DNA of 5,310 nt. Origin: Pseudorhodobacter sp. (lineage in GTDB: Bacteria; Pseudomonadota; Alphaproteobacteria; Rhodobacterales; Rhodobacteraceae). Positions 1-5,310 of this stretch are shown here, piece after piece. A program made the position numbers and the translations under genes. The notes beneath the pieces were generated by a model. The model was not told where the DNA came from. It made no database searches and saw only the letters and a program-made list of their open reading frames with translations. The stretch lies in assembly GCA_024641255.1 (NCBI GenBank), contig JAHEDL010000081.1, positions 1 through 5,310 on the forward strand, read 5' to 3'. How positions within the stretch are numbered: position 1 is the first letter of the stretch; each line of letters begins with the position of its first letter.

Positions 1-619
1 AGGCATCGGTGACTGGCACGTTATATTTGAACAACTGCGGCCGGATACGTTGCAGCGGGCTGGTGTCAATCTCTAGCTGATCCGCTGTTTCTTGCCACAG
101 CTTGATGCGCGGAAACCCCGGCAGCGCCAGCCCTTCGGCGGTAATCGGCACCACATCATCGGCCAAAACCTGATAGCCGCGGCGCTGAAACCCCGCCGAA
201 AGCGTCGATTTGCCTGCACCCGATGGACCAACGCAAATAATGCATTTATCGCCAAGCCGAATGGTATTGCCGTGCATCACAAGCAGGTTGCGCTGATGCA
301 AGATCGCGCCAAAGCTTGGCCCCAGCACAAAGGCGCGCAGGCTGGCTTCGTCAACGTCAGCTGCCGGGTCGACAAGAATGTCGCTGCCGTTCTGCACCAA
401 AATCCGCGCCACCTGGGGAATTTCCAGCCAATACGCCGTCTGGTTGGCCCAGCGAAACGGCCCTATCTGTTCAAGATCGTCTGACGGTTTTTCCGGCAAT
501 GCGCCGATGCGAACCGTCACATCCGAAGTCAGATCGGAAACTGGCTGAACGGTGGTCAGTTCCGGCATCGCGATGTCGCTGGCGACAGTCAAATTATAGG
601 CTGAATAATAACGCGACAT
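1..619 (-). CDS. HPr kinase-related P-loop protein (HprK C-terminal-like), 3' end outside window
   Basis: Reading the minus strand from the ATG at 619-617 gives 206 codons without a stop, so the gene runs off the left edge. The N-terminus (residues 5-21, YSAYNLTVASDIAMPEL) resembles the start of stand-alone HprK-related kinases. Further on there is a His-Gly segment (LLVMHG, 112-117), a Walker A loop GPSGAGKST (131-139), an Asp-Asp pair in VLADDVVPI (151-159) that fits the HprK Walker B/catalytic acid position, and PGFPRIKLW (167-175), which is typical of these proteins. The canonical HPr kinase/phosphorylase has GKSE rather than GKST after the loop and in Rhodobacterales is much shorter, so this is probably not the PTS regulator. 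The HprK/P signature region would lie beyond the edge and cannot be inspected. From family knowledge, such kinases often sit beside PqqD-like, nucleotidyltransferase or lasso-peptide maturation genes; none is visible here. The substrate is unknown. No strong Shine-Dalgarno precedes the ATG, only a weak GGAT. The family call is firm and the function is not. Confidence 0.85.
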   Translation of the reverse strand, partial: MSRYYSAYNLTVASDIAMPELTTVQPVSDLTSDVTVRIGALPEKPSDDLEQIGPFRWANQTAYWLEIPQVARILVQNGSDILVDPAADVDEASLRAFVLGPSFGAILHQRNLLVMHGNTIRLGDKCIICVGPSGAGKSTLSAGFQRRGYQVLADDVVPITAEGLALPGFPRIKLWQETADQLEIDTSPLQRIRPQLFKYNVPVTDA

Positions 620-646
620 TTATGGATCCGATTTCAAATTCGAAAC

Positions 647-676
647 ATCGTATCCAGCAAAGCTACTGGGGCGCAA
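647..676 (-). promoter_or_regulatory. Candidate sigma70-type promoter for the HprK-like gene
   Basis: On the minus strand, TTGCGC (676-671) and TACGAT (652-647) are separated by 18 bp, about 28 bp upstream of the ATG. The -35 matches the consensus at three of six positions and the -10 at four of six. The gene needs its own promoter if the terminator at 722-753 works, and this is the best candidate in the roughly 100 bp available. The call rests only on weak consensus matches. Confidence 0.25.
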
Positions 677-721
677 GCAGTCCGCCGAAATCGTTGATTA
701 ACATCTGCTGCATATGGAATG

Positions 722-753
722 AAAAAGGGGGCAGGACCGAAATCCCACCCCCT
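722..753 (-). terminator. Rho-independent terminator of secA
   Basis: Read on the minus strand, the secA stop codon is followed 12 nt later by a hairpin: AGGGGG, a TG/TG internal mismatch, GGA, a six-base loop TTTCGG, TCC, TG, then CCCCCT running straight into a T-tract (726-722). The outer stem pairs 727-731 with 748-752, plus A726 with T753, and the inner stem pairs 734-736 with 743-745. A GC-rich stem with U-run on the secA side is a textbook intrinsic terminator. It should isolate secA from the downstream HprK-like gene. On the plus strand the hairpin is followed by GATTTTC, so weak activity in that direction is possible, but no plus-strand gene ends here. Confidence 0.85.
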
Positions 754-765
754 GATTTTCTTGGA

Positions 766-3507
766 TCAAACAATCTTGCCGTGGCAGTGTTTGAACTTTT
801 CGCCCGAACCGCAGGGGCAGGGGTCGTTGCGCGATGGGTCTCCCCAGGTTGCGGGGTCTGTCGCAACAAAACCGGCCAATGCAGCGGGGGCGGCAACGAC
901 GGGCGCGGCAGCTTCGGCGCTGGGCGCTTCGGGTGCAGGAACCGGAGCCGGTGCCGCAACGCGGGCTTGCGCGGCCTGCTGTTGCGCTACGAACTGCGCC
1001 ATCAACTGTTGTTGTTCTTCCGCCGAAATCGGACGGATCTGCGCCAGCTTTTCGGTCACGTCCTGCCGCAGCGAATTCAGCATCGATTCAAACAGCGTGA
1101 ACGACTCGGTCTTGTATTCGTTCAGCGGGTCGCGCTGCGCATAACCGCGGAAGCCAACAACCGACCGCAGATGTTCCAGCCGCAGCAGGTGTTCGCGCCA
1201 CTTGCCGTCGATGGTCTGCAACAACAACTGCTTTTCGATGTTGCGCATGGTTTCCGGGCCGAAAGCTTGCAGCTTTTCGTCCATGAACGCATCACTTGCC
1301 GCGATCACCCGTTCACGGATGGTGTCTTGGTCAGTGCCTTCTTCGGCCGCCCAAGTGATGATTGGCAGGTCCAGCCCCATCTTTTCCAACAAGGCATCGT
1401 GCAGCCCGGCGACATCCCACTTGTCGGCATAGGATTTCGGCGGCAGGTAGAAATCGACCAGATCTTCGGCAACCTGATGGCGCATATCCATCACGATCTC
1501 GCCCAGGTCTTCGGCCTGCATCACTTCCATACGCTGGCCGAAAATCGCCTTGCGCTGGTCGTTCATCACGTCATCGAACTTCAGCAATTGCTTGCGGATG
1601 TCAAAGTTGCGGCCTTCGACCTTGGCCTGCGCGCGCTCCAACGATTTGTTGACCCACGGGTGAACAATCGCTTCGCCTTCTTTCATGCCCAGCTTCGACA
1701 GCACCGAATCCAGCCGTTCCGATCCGAAAATCCGCATCAGATCGTCTTCCAACGACAGGAAGAAGCTGGAACGGCCCGGGTCGCCCTGACGGCCCGAACG
1801 GCCGCGCAGCTGGTTGTCGATGCGGCGGGATTCGTGACGCTCTGTTGCCAGAACGAACAGACCACCGGCGGCCTTCACAGCCTCTTCGTCGGCGGCATGG
1901 TCGGCTTCGACACGGGCGCGCACTTCGTCGGGGTGCAGATGCGGGTCGGCGGTGATCGCCTCCATCACCTTGAATTCGACGTTGCCGCCCAATTTGATGT
2001 CGGTGCCGCGACCGGCCATGTTGGTGGCGATGGTCACCGCGCCCAACTTGCCCGCGTCCGCCACGATCTGCGCTTCTTGCTCGTGCTGACGCGCGTTCAG
2101 CACGTTGTGCGGAATACCCGCCGCCTTCAGCATTTCCGAAAGCACTTCCGACTTTTCGATCGAGGTGGTGCCGACCAAAATCGGCTGCCCGGTGGCATGC
2201 GCCTCTTTGATCGTCTTGACCACGCCTTCGAACTTTTCGCGTGCGGTCCGGTAAACCTGATCATGGTCGTCTTTGCGCTGCACCGGACGGTTGGTCGGCA
2301 CTTCGACCACGCCCAGCTTGTAGATTTCCATGAATTCGTCCGCTTCGGTCGAAGCCGTGCCGGTCATGCCGCCCAGCTTTTCATAAAGCCGGAAGTAGTT
2401 CTGGAACGTCACCGAAGCCAGCGTCACGTTTTCCGGCTGGATCGCGACATGCTCTTTCGCTTCAATCGCCTGATGCAGACCGTCCGACAGGCGGCGCCCC
2501 TTCATCATCCGGCCGGTGAATTCGTCAATCAGCATGACTTCGCCATCGCGCACGATGTATTGCTGATCGCGCTGGAACAGCTTGTGGGCGCGCAAAGCCT
2601 GCGTGACGTGGTGCACGATGGTCGTGCTTTCGGGTTCGTAAAGCGATTGGCCTTCCGGCAAGATGCCAGCGGCGTGCAACTGCTGTTCGATAAACTCGTT
2701 GCCGTCTTCCGAATAGGTGACGTTGCGGGTCTTTTCGTCCAGCTTGTAATGGCTTTCGTTCAGCAGCGGGATCAGCGTGTCAACGCGCTGATACAGATCG
2801 CTGCGGTCCTGCGACGGGCCAGAGATGATCAGCGGCGTCCGCGCTTCGTCGATCAGGATCGAGTCGACCTCGTCAACGATGGCAAAATAATGCCCGCGTT
2901 GCGCCATCTCTTCGATGCTGCCCTTCATGTTGTCGCGCAGATAGTCAAAGCCCAACTCGTTGTTGGTCGCATAGGTGATGTCGGCCCGATAGGCCTCTTT
3001 CTTTTCCGCGTCGCCTTGATAGGGCACCACAACACCAGTGGTCAGCCCCAATGCGCCGTAAACCTTGCTCATCCATTCGGCGTCGCGCTTGGCAAGGTAA
3101 TCGTTCACCGTCACCACATGCACGCCTTTGCCGGTCAGGGCATTCAGATAGGCCGGAAAGGTTGCCACAAGGGTCTTGCCTTCACCGGTGCGCATTTCGG
3201 CAATGTTGCCTTGGTGCAAAAAGATGCCGCCCATCAGCTGCACATCAAAGGCGCGCAGACCAAGCGCGCGCTTGGCGGCTTCGCGGCAGTTGGCAAAGGC
3301 TTCGGGCAACAGCCCATCAAGGCTTTCGCCGCCTTCCTGAATCCGCTTCTGGAATTCGGCGGTCTTGGCTTTGATGCCGTCATCCGACAGCGCCGCAAAC
3401 TCCGGCTCTAGCGCGTTGATTTTCGCCACAAGCGGACGCACCGATTTGACCATCCGGTCATTCGGCGTTCCAAAAACTTTACGCGCAAGCGTTCCAAGAC
3501 CCAGCAT
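766..3507 (-). CDS. secA: Preprotein translocase subunit SecA (ATPase motor)
   Basis: SecA binds preproteins on the cytoplasmic side and uses ATP hydrolysis to push them through SecYEG. The 913-residue product is full length for the family. Visible in order are: the Walker A motif MRTGEGKT (105-112); the DEVD Walker B box in [19 protein letters not shown] (212-230), leading into the preprotein cross-linking domain; [11 protein letters not shown] (375-385); NBD2 motifs [15 protein letters not shown] (494-508) and [13 protein letters not shown] (566-578); the helical scaffold/wing region with [15 protein letters not shown] (785-799); an Ala/Pro-rich linker (about 850-880); and a C-terminal zinc tail with Cys897, Cys899, Cys908 and His909, the SecB/lipid-binding element. 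The ATG at 3507-3505 is preceded by GGAG (3516-3513) with a 5-nt spacer, supporting this start. The gene is monocistronic on this evidence, with an intrinsic terminator just downstream, and divergent from the isomerase gene. No key motif is missing. Confidence 0.99.
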   Translation of the reverse strand: MLGLGTLARKVFGTPNDRMVKSVRPLVAKINALEPEFAALSDDGIKAKTAEFQKRIQEGGESLDGLLPEAFANCREAAKRALGLRAFDVQLMGGIFLHQGNIAEMRTGEGKTLVATFPAYLNALTGKGVHVVTVNDYLAKRDAEWMSKVYGALGLTTGVVVPYQGDAEKKEAYRADITYATNNELGFDYLRDNMKGSIEEMAQRGHYFAIVDEVDSILIDEARTPLIISGPSQDRSDLYQRVDTLIPLLNESHYKLDEKTRNVTYSEDGNEFIEQQLHAAGILPEGQSLYEPESTTIVHHVTQALRAHKLFQRDQQYIVRDGEVMLIDEFTGRMMKGRRLSDGLHQAIEAKEHVAIQPENVTLASVTFQNYFRLYEKLGGMTGTASTEADEFMEIYKLGVVEVPTNRPVQRKDDHDQVYRTAREKFEGVVKTIKEAHATGQPILVGTTSIEKSEVLSEMLKAAGIPHNVLNARQHEQEAQIVADAGKLGAVTIATNMAGRGTDIKLGGNVEFKVMEAITADPHLHPDEVRARVEADHAADEEAVKAAGGLFVLATERHESRRIDNQLRGRSGRQGDPGRSSFFLSLEDDLMRIFGSERLDSVLSKLGMKEGEAIVHPWVNKSLERAQAKVEGRNFDIRKQLLKFDDVMNDQRKAIFGQRMEVMQAEDLGEIVMDMRHQVAEDLVDFYLPPKSYADKWDVAGLHDALLEKMGLDLPIITWAAEEGTDQDTIRERVIAASDAFMDEKLQAFGPETMRNIEKQLLLQTIDGKWREHLLRLEHLRSVVGFRGYAQRDPLNEYKTESFTLFESMLNSLRQDVTEKLAQIRPISAEEQQQLMAQFVAQQQAAQARVAAPAPVPAPEAPSAEAAAPVVAAPAALAGFVATDPATWGDPSRNDPCPCGSGEKFKHCHGKIV

Positions 3508-3520
3508 GTGTTCTCCGCCT

Positions 3521-3547
3521 GGCCGTTGCTAACAGGCCGTTCTAACA
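3521..3547. repeat. Tandem imperfect direct repeat in the secA leader
   Basis: GGCCGTTGCTAACA (3521-3534) is followed immediately by GGCCGTTCTAACA (3535-3547), identical apart from one missing G. In the secA direction this reads TGTTAGAACGGCC then TGTTAGCAACGGCC, ending 13 nt before the secA ATG and only 4 nt before its GGAG. The spacing of 13-14 bp is not a full helical turn multiple. It could be a chance duplication by slippage, a protein-binding site, or part of an mRNA element affecting secA translation. The repeat is directly visible; a function is speculative. Confidence 0.7.
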
Positions 3548-3583
3548 GGATCGTGTGAGCCTGTGGCTTGCCCGCCTCGCCAG

Positions 3584-3597
3584 CCTTCCATAGAAGG
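3584..3597. repeat. Small inverted repeat (hairpin) in secA leader
   Basis: CCTTC (3584-3588) and GAAGG (3593-3597) are perfect inverted copies around a 4-base loop. It lies about 7 bp from the larger inverted repeat at 3604-3619, and GCCTTCC recurs at 3583-3589 and 3615-3621, so alternative pairings between the two elements are possible in secA leader RNA. A 5-bp stem alone could be chance. Confidence 0.45.
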
Positions 3598-3603
3598 GCC
3601 ATC

Positions 3604-3619
3604 AAGGCCGGGCGGCCTT
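3604..3619. repeat. Inverted repeat AAGGCC-GGGC-GGCCTT in divergent region
   Basis: Six perfectly paired bases (3604-3609 with 3614-3619) flank the 4-base loop GGGC. It lies in the middle of the secA-isomerase intergenic region, within the predicted secA leader. No T-tract follows on either strand, so it is not an intrinsic terminator. It may be an RNA hairpin or a dimeric regulator's site. The pairing is seen directly and the role is unknown. Confidence 0.55.
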
Positions 3620-3639
3620 CCGTCACACGCGACCCGTGC

Positions 3640-3668
3640 GATGTAAGGGGAAGCCCTGCTATAGTCAA
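3640..3668 (-). promoter_or_regulatory. Candidate secA promoter
   Basis: On the minus strand, TTGACT (3668-3663) matches the -35 consensus at five of six positions, and TACATC (3645-3640) follows after exactly 17 bp as a weak -10 (three of six). Alphaproteobacterial vegetative promoters often keep TTGAC while the -10 varies. Transcription starting near 3633 would give secA a leader of roughly 125 nt containing the inverted and tandem repeats listed here. The rest of the region offers no better candidate. Confidence 0.4.
3660..3665 (+). promoter_or_regulatory. Candidate -10 element for the isomerase-argJ transcript
   Basis: TATAGT matches TATAAT at five of six positions and lies 41 bp upstream of the isomerase ATG. 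The best -35 at suitable spacing is GTGCGA (3636-3641, 18-bp spacer), which is poor. The element overlaps the -35 of the candidate secA promoter on the other strand, so the two promoters would compete for polymerase. The call is consensus-based only. Confidence 0.35.
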
Positions 3669-3669
3669 C

Positions 3670-3687
3670 GTCGCGCGGGGTCGCGAC
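3670..3687 (+). repeat. Inverted repeat GTCGCG/CGCGAC in isomerase 5' leader
   Basis: Six bases (3670-3675) pair perfectly with 3682-3687 around the loop CGGGGT. The element lies between the candidate -10 (3660-3665) and the Shine-Dalgarno (3694-3698), about where transcription would begin. It could be an operator for a dimeric regulator or a small RNA hairpin near the 5' end. High local GC makes chance pairing fairly likely. Confidence 0.45.
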
Positions 3688-3706
3688 ACGATCAGGAGAG
3701 TGTGAG

Positions 3707-4558
3707 ATGGCAAAAGCGATGCGGTTTTTGACAGGGGCGGTGCTTGCCGCAGGGCTGGCCTTTCCGGCCTTCGCCGAAGATGCACCGACGGCCGATACCA
3801 TCGTGGCAGTGGTCAACGGCACCAACATCACCTTGGGCAACCTGATCGTCGCCCGCGAAGCCCTGCCGGACCAGTATAAAGCCCTGCCGCCGGACGTGCT
3901 TTTCAAAGGTATTCTTGATCAATTGGTGCAGCAAACCCTGCTGGAACAGTCGGTTGGCGACAAGCTTAGCAAGAAAGACACGCTGCAGTTGGAAAACGAC
4001 CGTCGGTCGTATCTGTCCAACACCGCTTTGGCACCGATCGTGAAAGCCGCCGTGTCTGACGAGGCGCTGCAAAAAGCCTATGACGACCGTTTCAAAGACG
4101 CCAAACCGTCGACCGAATATCACGCGGCCCATATCCTTGTGGATAGCGAAGAAAAGGCCAACGAGCTGAAAAAGCAGTTGGACGAAGGCGCAAACTTTGC
4201 CGATCTGGCAAAAGCCAACTCGACCGACACTGGTTCGGGCGCGCAGGGCGGTGATCTGGGCTGGTTTGGTCTGGGCGCAATGGTCAAGCCGTTCGAAGAT
4301 GCTGTCGTCGCCGCCGAAGTGGGCAAGGTTGCTGGTCCGATCAAATCCGATTTCGGCTGGCACCTGATTTTGGTTTCCGAAACCCGTGTCGCCAAACAGC
4401 CGACGCTGGATGATCTGCGGGACGAACTGGCGCAAGGCATCGAACAAAAAGCGGTTGAAGAGCATATCAAGTCGCTGACCGACGCCGCCAAGATCGAAAA
4501 ACCCGGCGAGGCCATTGACCCGGCGCTGCTGGGTGACGTTACTCTGTTGGACAAGTAA
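3707..4558 (+). CDS. Exported parvulin-type peptidyl-prolyl cis-trans isomerase (PpiC/PrsA-like)
   Basis: The 283-residue protein begins with a Sec-type signal peptide: basic MAKAMR, hydrophobic core FLTGAVLAAGLAF, and an Ala-X-Ala site AFA before Glu24. The mature N-terminal part (about 30-130) resembles the SurA/PpiC chaperone-like region (VAVVNGTNITLGNL). A parvulin domain spans about 138-227, with HAAHILV (139-145), the strand-turn GGDLGWF (181-187), MVKPFEDA (192-199) and FGWHLILV (216-223). A helical tail follows. Parvulins catalyse isomerisation of Xaa-Pro bonds; this one should act in the periplasm on newly translocated proteins. There is no lipobox Cys after the signal, so it is probably soluble rather than a PrsA-style lipoprotein. 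AGGAG (3694-3698) eight bases before the ATG supports the start. It is divergent from secA, with argJ 21 bp downstream and no terminator between, so probably co-transcribed with argJ. Confidence 0.95.
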   Translation: MAKAMRFLTGAVLAAGLAFPAFAEDAPTADTIVAVVNGTNITLGNLIVAREALPDQYKALPPDVLFKGILDQLVQQTLLEQSVGDKLSKKDTLQLENDRRSYLSNTALAPIVKAAVSDEALQKAYDDRFKDAKPSTEYHAAHILVDSEEKANELKKQLDEGANFADLAKANSTDTGSGAQGGDLGWFGLGAMVKPFEDAVVAAEVGKVAGPIKSDFGWHLILVSETRVAKQPTLDDLRDELAQGIEQKAVEEHIKSLTDAAKIEKPGEAIDPALLGDVTLLDK

Positions 4559-4579
4559 AGTTAGGCGCGGGGGCAAGAC

Positions 4580-5310
4580 ATGGCGAAGAAAAACTGGAAG
4601 GCATTGGCCAAGGCACTTCGGAAAGACATGAAGGCGCTTATGGGTCACCAACCGGCAACCCTTCAAACCGAAGCGGCTCCGGCGGCCAAAAAGGCCAAAC
4701 CGGTTTCTCCGCTGGCCCCCGCCAACTTCCCTGCGCTGCCGCGCATCGCAGGGGTCGAATTTTCTGCGGTCGAGGCTGGCGTGCGCTATGCCAACCGCAA
4801 AGACGTGATGTTGGTGCGCCTGGCCCCCGGCACCGCGATGGCGGGTGTGTTCACCCGTTCAACCACGCGGTCGGGCTGCGTGCGCGATTGTCAGGACAAG
4901 CTGGCAATGAAGGTGCCTGCCGATGCTGGCGCTGCCATCGTGGTGAACTCTGGCAACTCGAACGCCTTCACCGGCAAGGTCGGGGACGAGGCTGTTGCCG
5001 CCGTAACCGGTGGTGTCGCGCAGGCGCTGGGCATCCCGGCAAGCCGGGTGTTTTCGTCGTCAACCGGTGTGATCGGCGAACCGCTGCCCTATGACCGCAT
5101 CACCGCCAAGATCCCCGATCTGGTCGCGGGCCTGCAAGAGGACGCCATCGAAATGGCGGCCCACGCCATGATGACCACCGACACCTTCCCGAAAGGCGCT
5201 GCGGCGACGATTCAGGGCGAGGGCGGCGAAATCAAGATCGCCGGTATTGCCAAAGGTTCCGGCATGATCGCGCCGGATATGGCGACGATGCTGGTCTATA
5301 TCTTTACCGA
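4580..5310 (+). CDS. argJ: Bifunctional glutamate N-acetyltransferase / amino-acid N-acetyltransferase (ArgJ), 3' end outside window
   Basis: ArgJ moves the acetyl group from N-acetylornithine to glutamate, closing the cyclic arginine pathway; bifunctional forms also use acetyl-CoA. In the 243 complete codons present I see VSPLAP (42-47), the usual family N-terminus, then NSGNSNAFTG (123-132), the oxyanion-hole loop SSSTGVIG with Thr162-Gly163, TTDTFPKG, and the autoprocessing site AKGSGMIAPDMATML. There cleavage between Ala235 and Thr236 would expose the nucleophile Thr. The window ends seven residues after Thr236, so only the alpha chain and the start of the beta chain are seen. The ATG at 4580 adds about 41 residues before VSPLAP, rich in Lys and Ala. 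Met17 (4628) and Met21 (4640, AAGG five bases upstream) are alternative starts; none of the three has a strong Shine-Dalgarno. The gene follows the isomerase gene by 21 bp, suggesting one operon. Confidence 0.96.
   Translation, partial: MAKKNWKALAKALRKDMKALMGHQPATLQTEAAPAAKKAKPVSPLAPANFPALPRIAGVEFSAVEAGVRYANRKDVMLVRLAPGTAMAGVFTRSTTRSGCVRDCQDKLAMKVPADAGAAIVVNSGNSNAFTGKVGDEAVAAVTGGVAQALGIPASRVFSSSTGVIGEPLPYDRITAKIPDLVAGLQEDAIEMAAHAMMTTDTFPKGAAATIQGEGGEIKIAGIAKGSGMIAPDMATMLVYIFT

Noticed and set aside
92..484. A 130-codon plus-strand open frame opposite the HprK-like gene
   Set aside because: It is codon-aligned with the HprK-like gene and ends where that gene has a TCA serine codon (482-484). 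The minus-strand frame has P-loop and family motifs; this one has none.
663..713. A 16-residue minus-strand frame MQQMLINDFGGLLAPQ between the secA terminator and the HprK-like gene, considered as a possible precursor peptide
   Set aside because: There is no Shine-Dalgarno. The ATG lies only about 9 bp beyond the terminator T-tract, and upstream of the best promoter candidate for the next gene, so it would probably not be transcribed from that promoter. It is also very short for a lasso or similar precursor with a leader.
316..3411. A 1031-codon plus-strand open frame running antisense through most of secA
   Set aside because: Its codon boundaries coincide with those of secA, so a stop could arise only where secA uses TTA, CTA or TCA. 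These codons are rare in this GC-rich genome; the frame ends at a secA CTA (3409-3411). The translation has no recognisable motif and secA is unmistakable on the other strand.
3314..3420. Possible programmed frameshift or insertion near the secA 5' end
   Set aside because: The secA frame is continuous from the ATG at 3507 and matches the family N-terminus throughout, with length close to the usual alphaproteobacterial size.
3408..3602. Upstream frames in the secA leader (64 codons at 3602-3408, overlapping the secA start out of frame; 20 codons at 3591-3529), considered as secretion-monitoring arrest peptides
   Set aside because: Neither start has a Shine-Dalgarno. Neither peptide has a hydrophobic signal segment of the kind SecM-type monitors need, and no RAPP-like arrest motif is present. 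The longer one continues as an out-of-frame shadow inside secA.
3692..4666. A 324-codon minus-strand open frame antisense to the isomerase gene
   Set aside because: It is in the same codon register as the isomerase gene and is open for the same codon-usage reason. The apparent protein has no coherent domain.
4888..5094. A 68-codon plus-strand frame inside argJ
   Set aside because: It is an alternative-frame shadow; the argJ frame across the same bases contains NSGNSNAFTG and the STGVIG oxyanion loop.

Overview
The window looks like a piece of an alphaproteobacterial chromosome, most likely from the Rhodobacterales (Rhodobacter/Roseobacter group). The evidence is moderately high GC content, SecA and ArgJ sequences of alphaproteobacterial character, and the gene order secA / periplasmic PpiC-type isomerase / argJ, which I recall as common in that order. 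No mobile element, tRNA, rRNA or CRISPR array is visible. The DNA is densely coding and looks like core genome. The only gene with an accessory flavour is the partial kinase-like gene at the left edge.

Layout. Positions 1-619 (minus strand) carry the N-terminal 206 codons of an HPr-kinase-related P-loop protein whose 3' end lies outside the window. Positions 620-765 hold its upstream region and a clear intrinsic terminator (minus strand) for the next gene. Positions 766-3507 (minus strand) are a complete secA, 913 codons, from the P-loop to the C-terminal zinc-binding tail. Positions 3508-3706 form a 199-bp divergent regulatory region. It contains candidate back-to-back promoters, several inverted repeats and a tandem 14/13-bp direct repeat in the secA leader. 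Positions 3707-4558 (plus strand) encode an exported parvulin-type peptidyl-prolyl isomerase. After 21 bp comes argJ (4580 to the window end), cut just past its autocleavage threonine.

How the genes fit together. SecA drives proteins through SecYEG, and the divergently transcribed isomerase carries a Sec-type signal peptide and probably helps exported proteins fold in the periplasm. This is a plausible functional pairing around one shared control region. argJ, for the cyclic arginine pathway, is probably co-transcribed with the isomerase although the functions are unrelated. The kinase-like gene is separated from secA by the terminator and is probably an independent unit.

I did not find a convincing new system. 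The points most worth a second look are the HPr-kinase-like gene (its partners lie outside the window), the structured secA leader with its tandem repeat, the overlapping divergent promoters, and the lysine-rich N-terminal extension of ArgJ.
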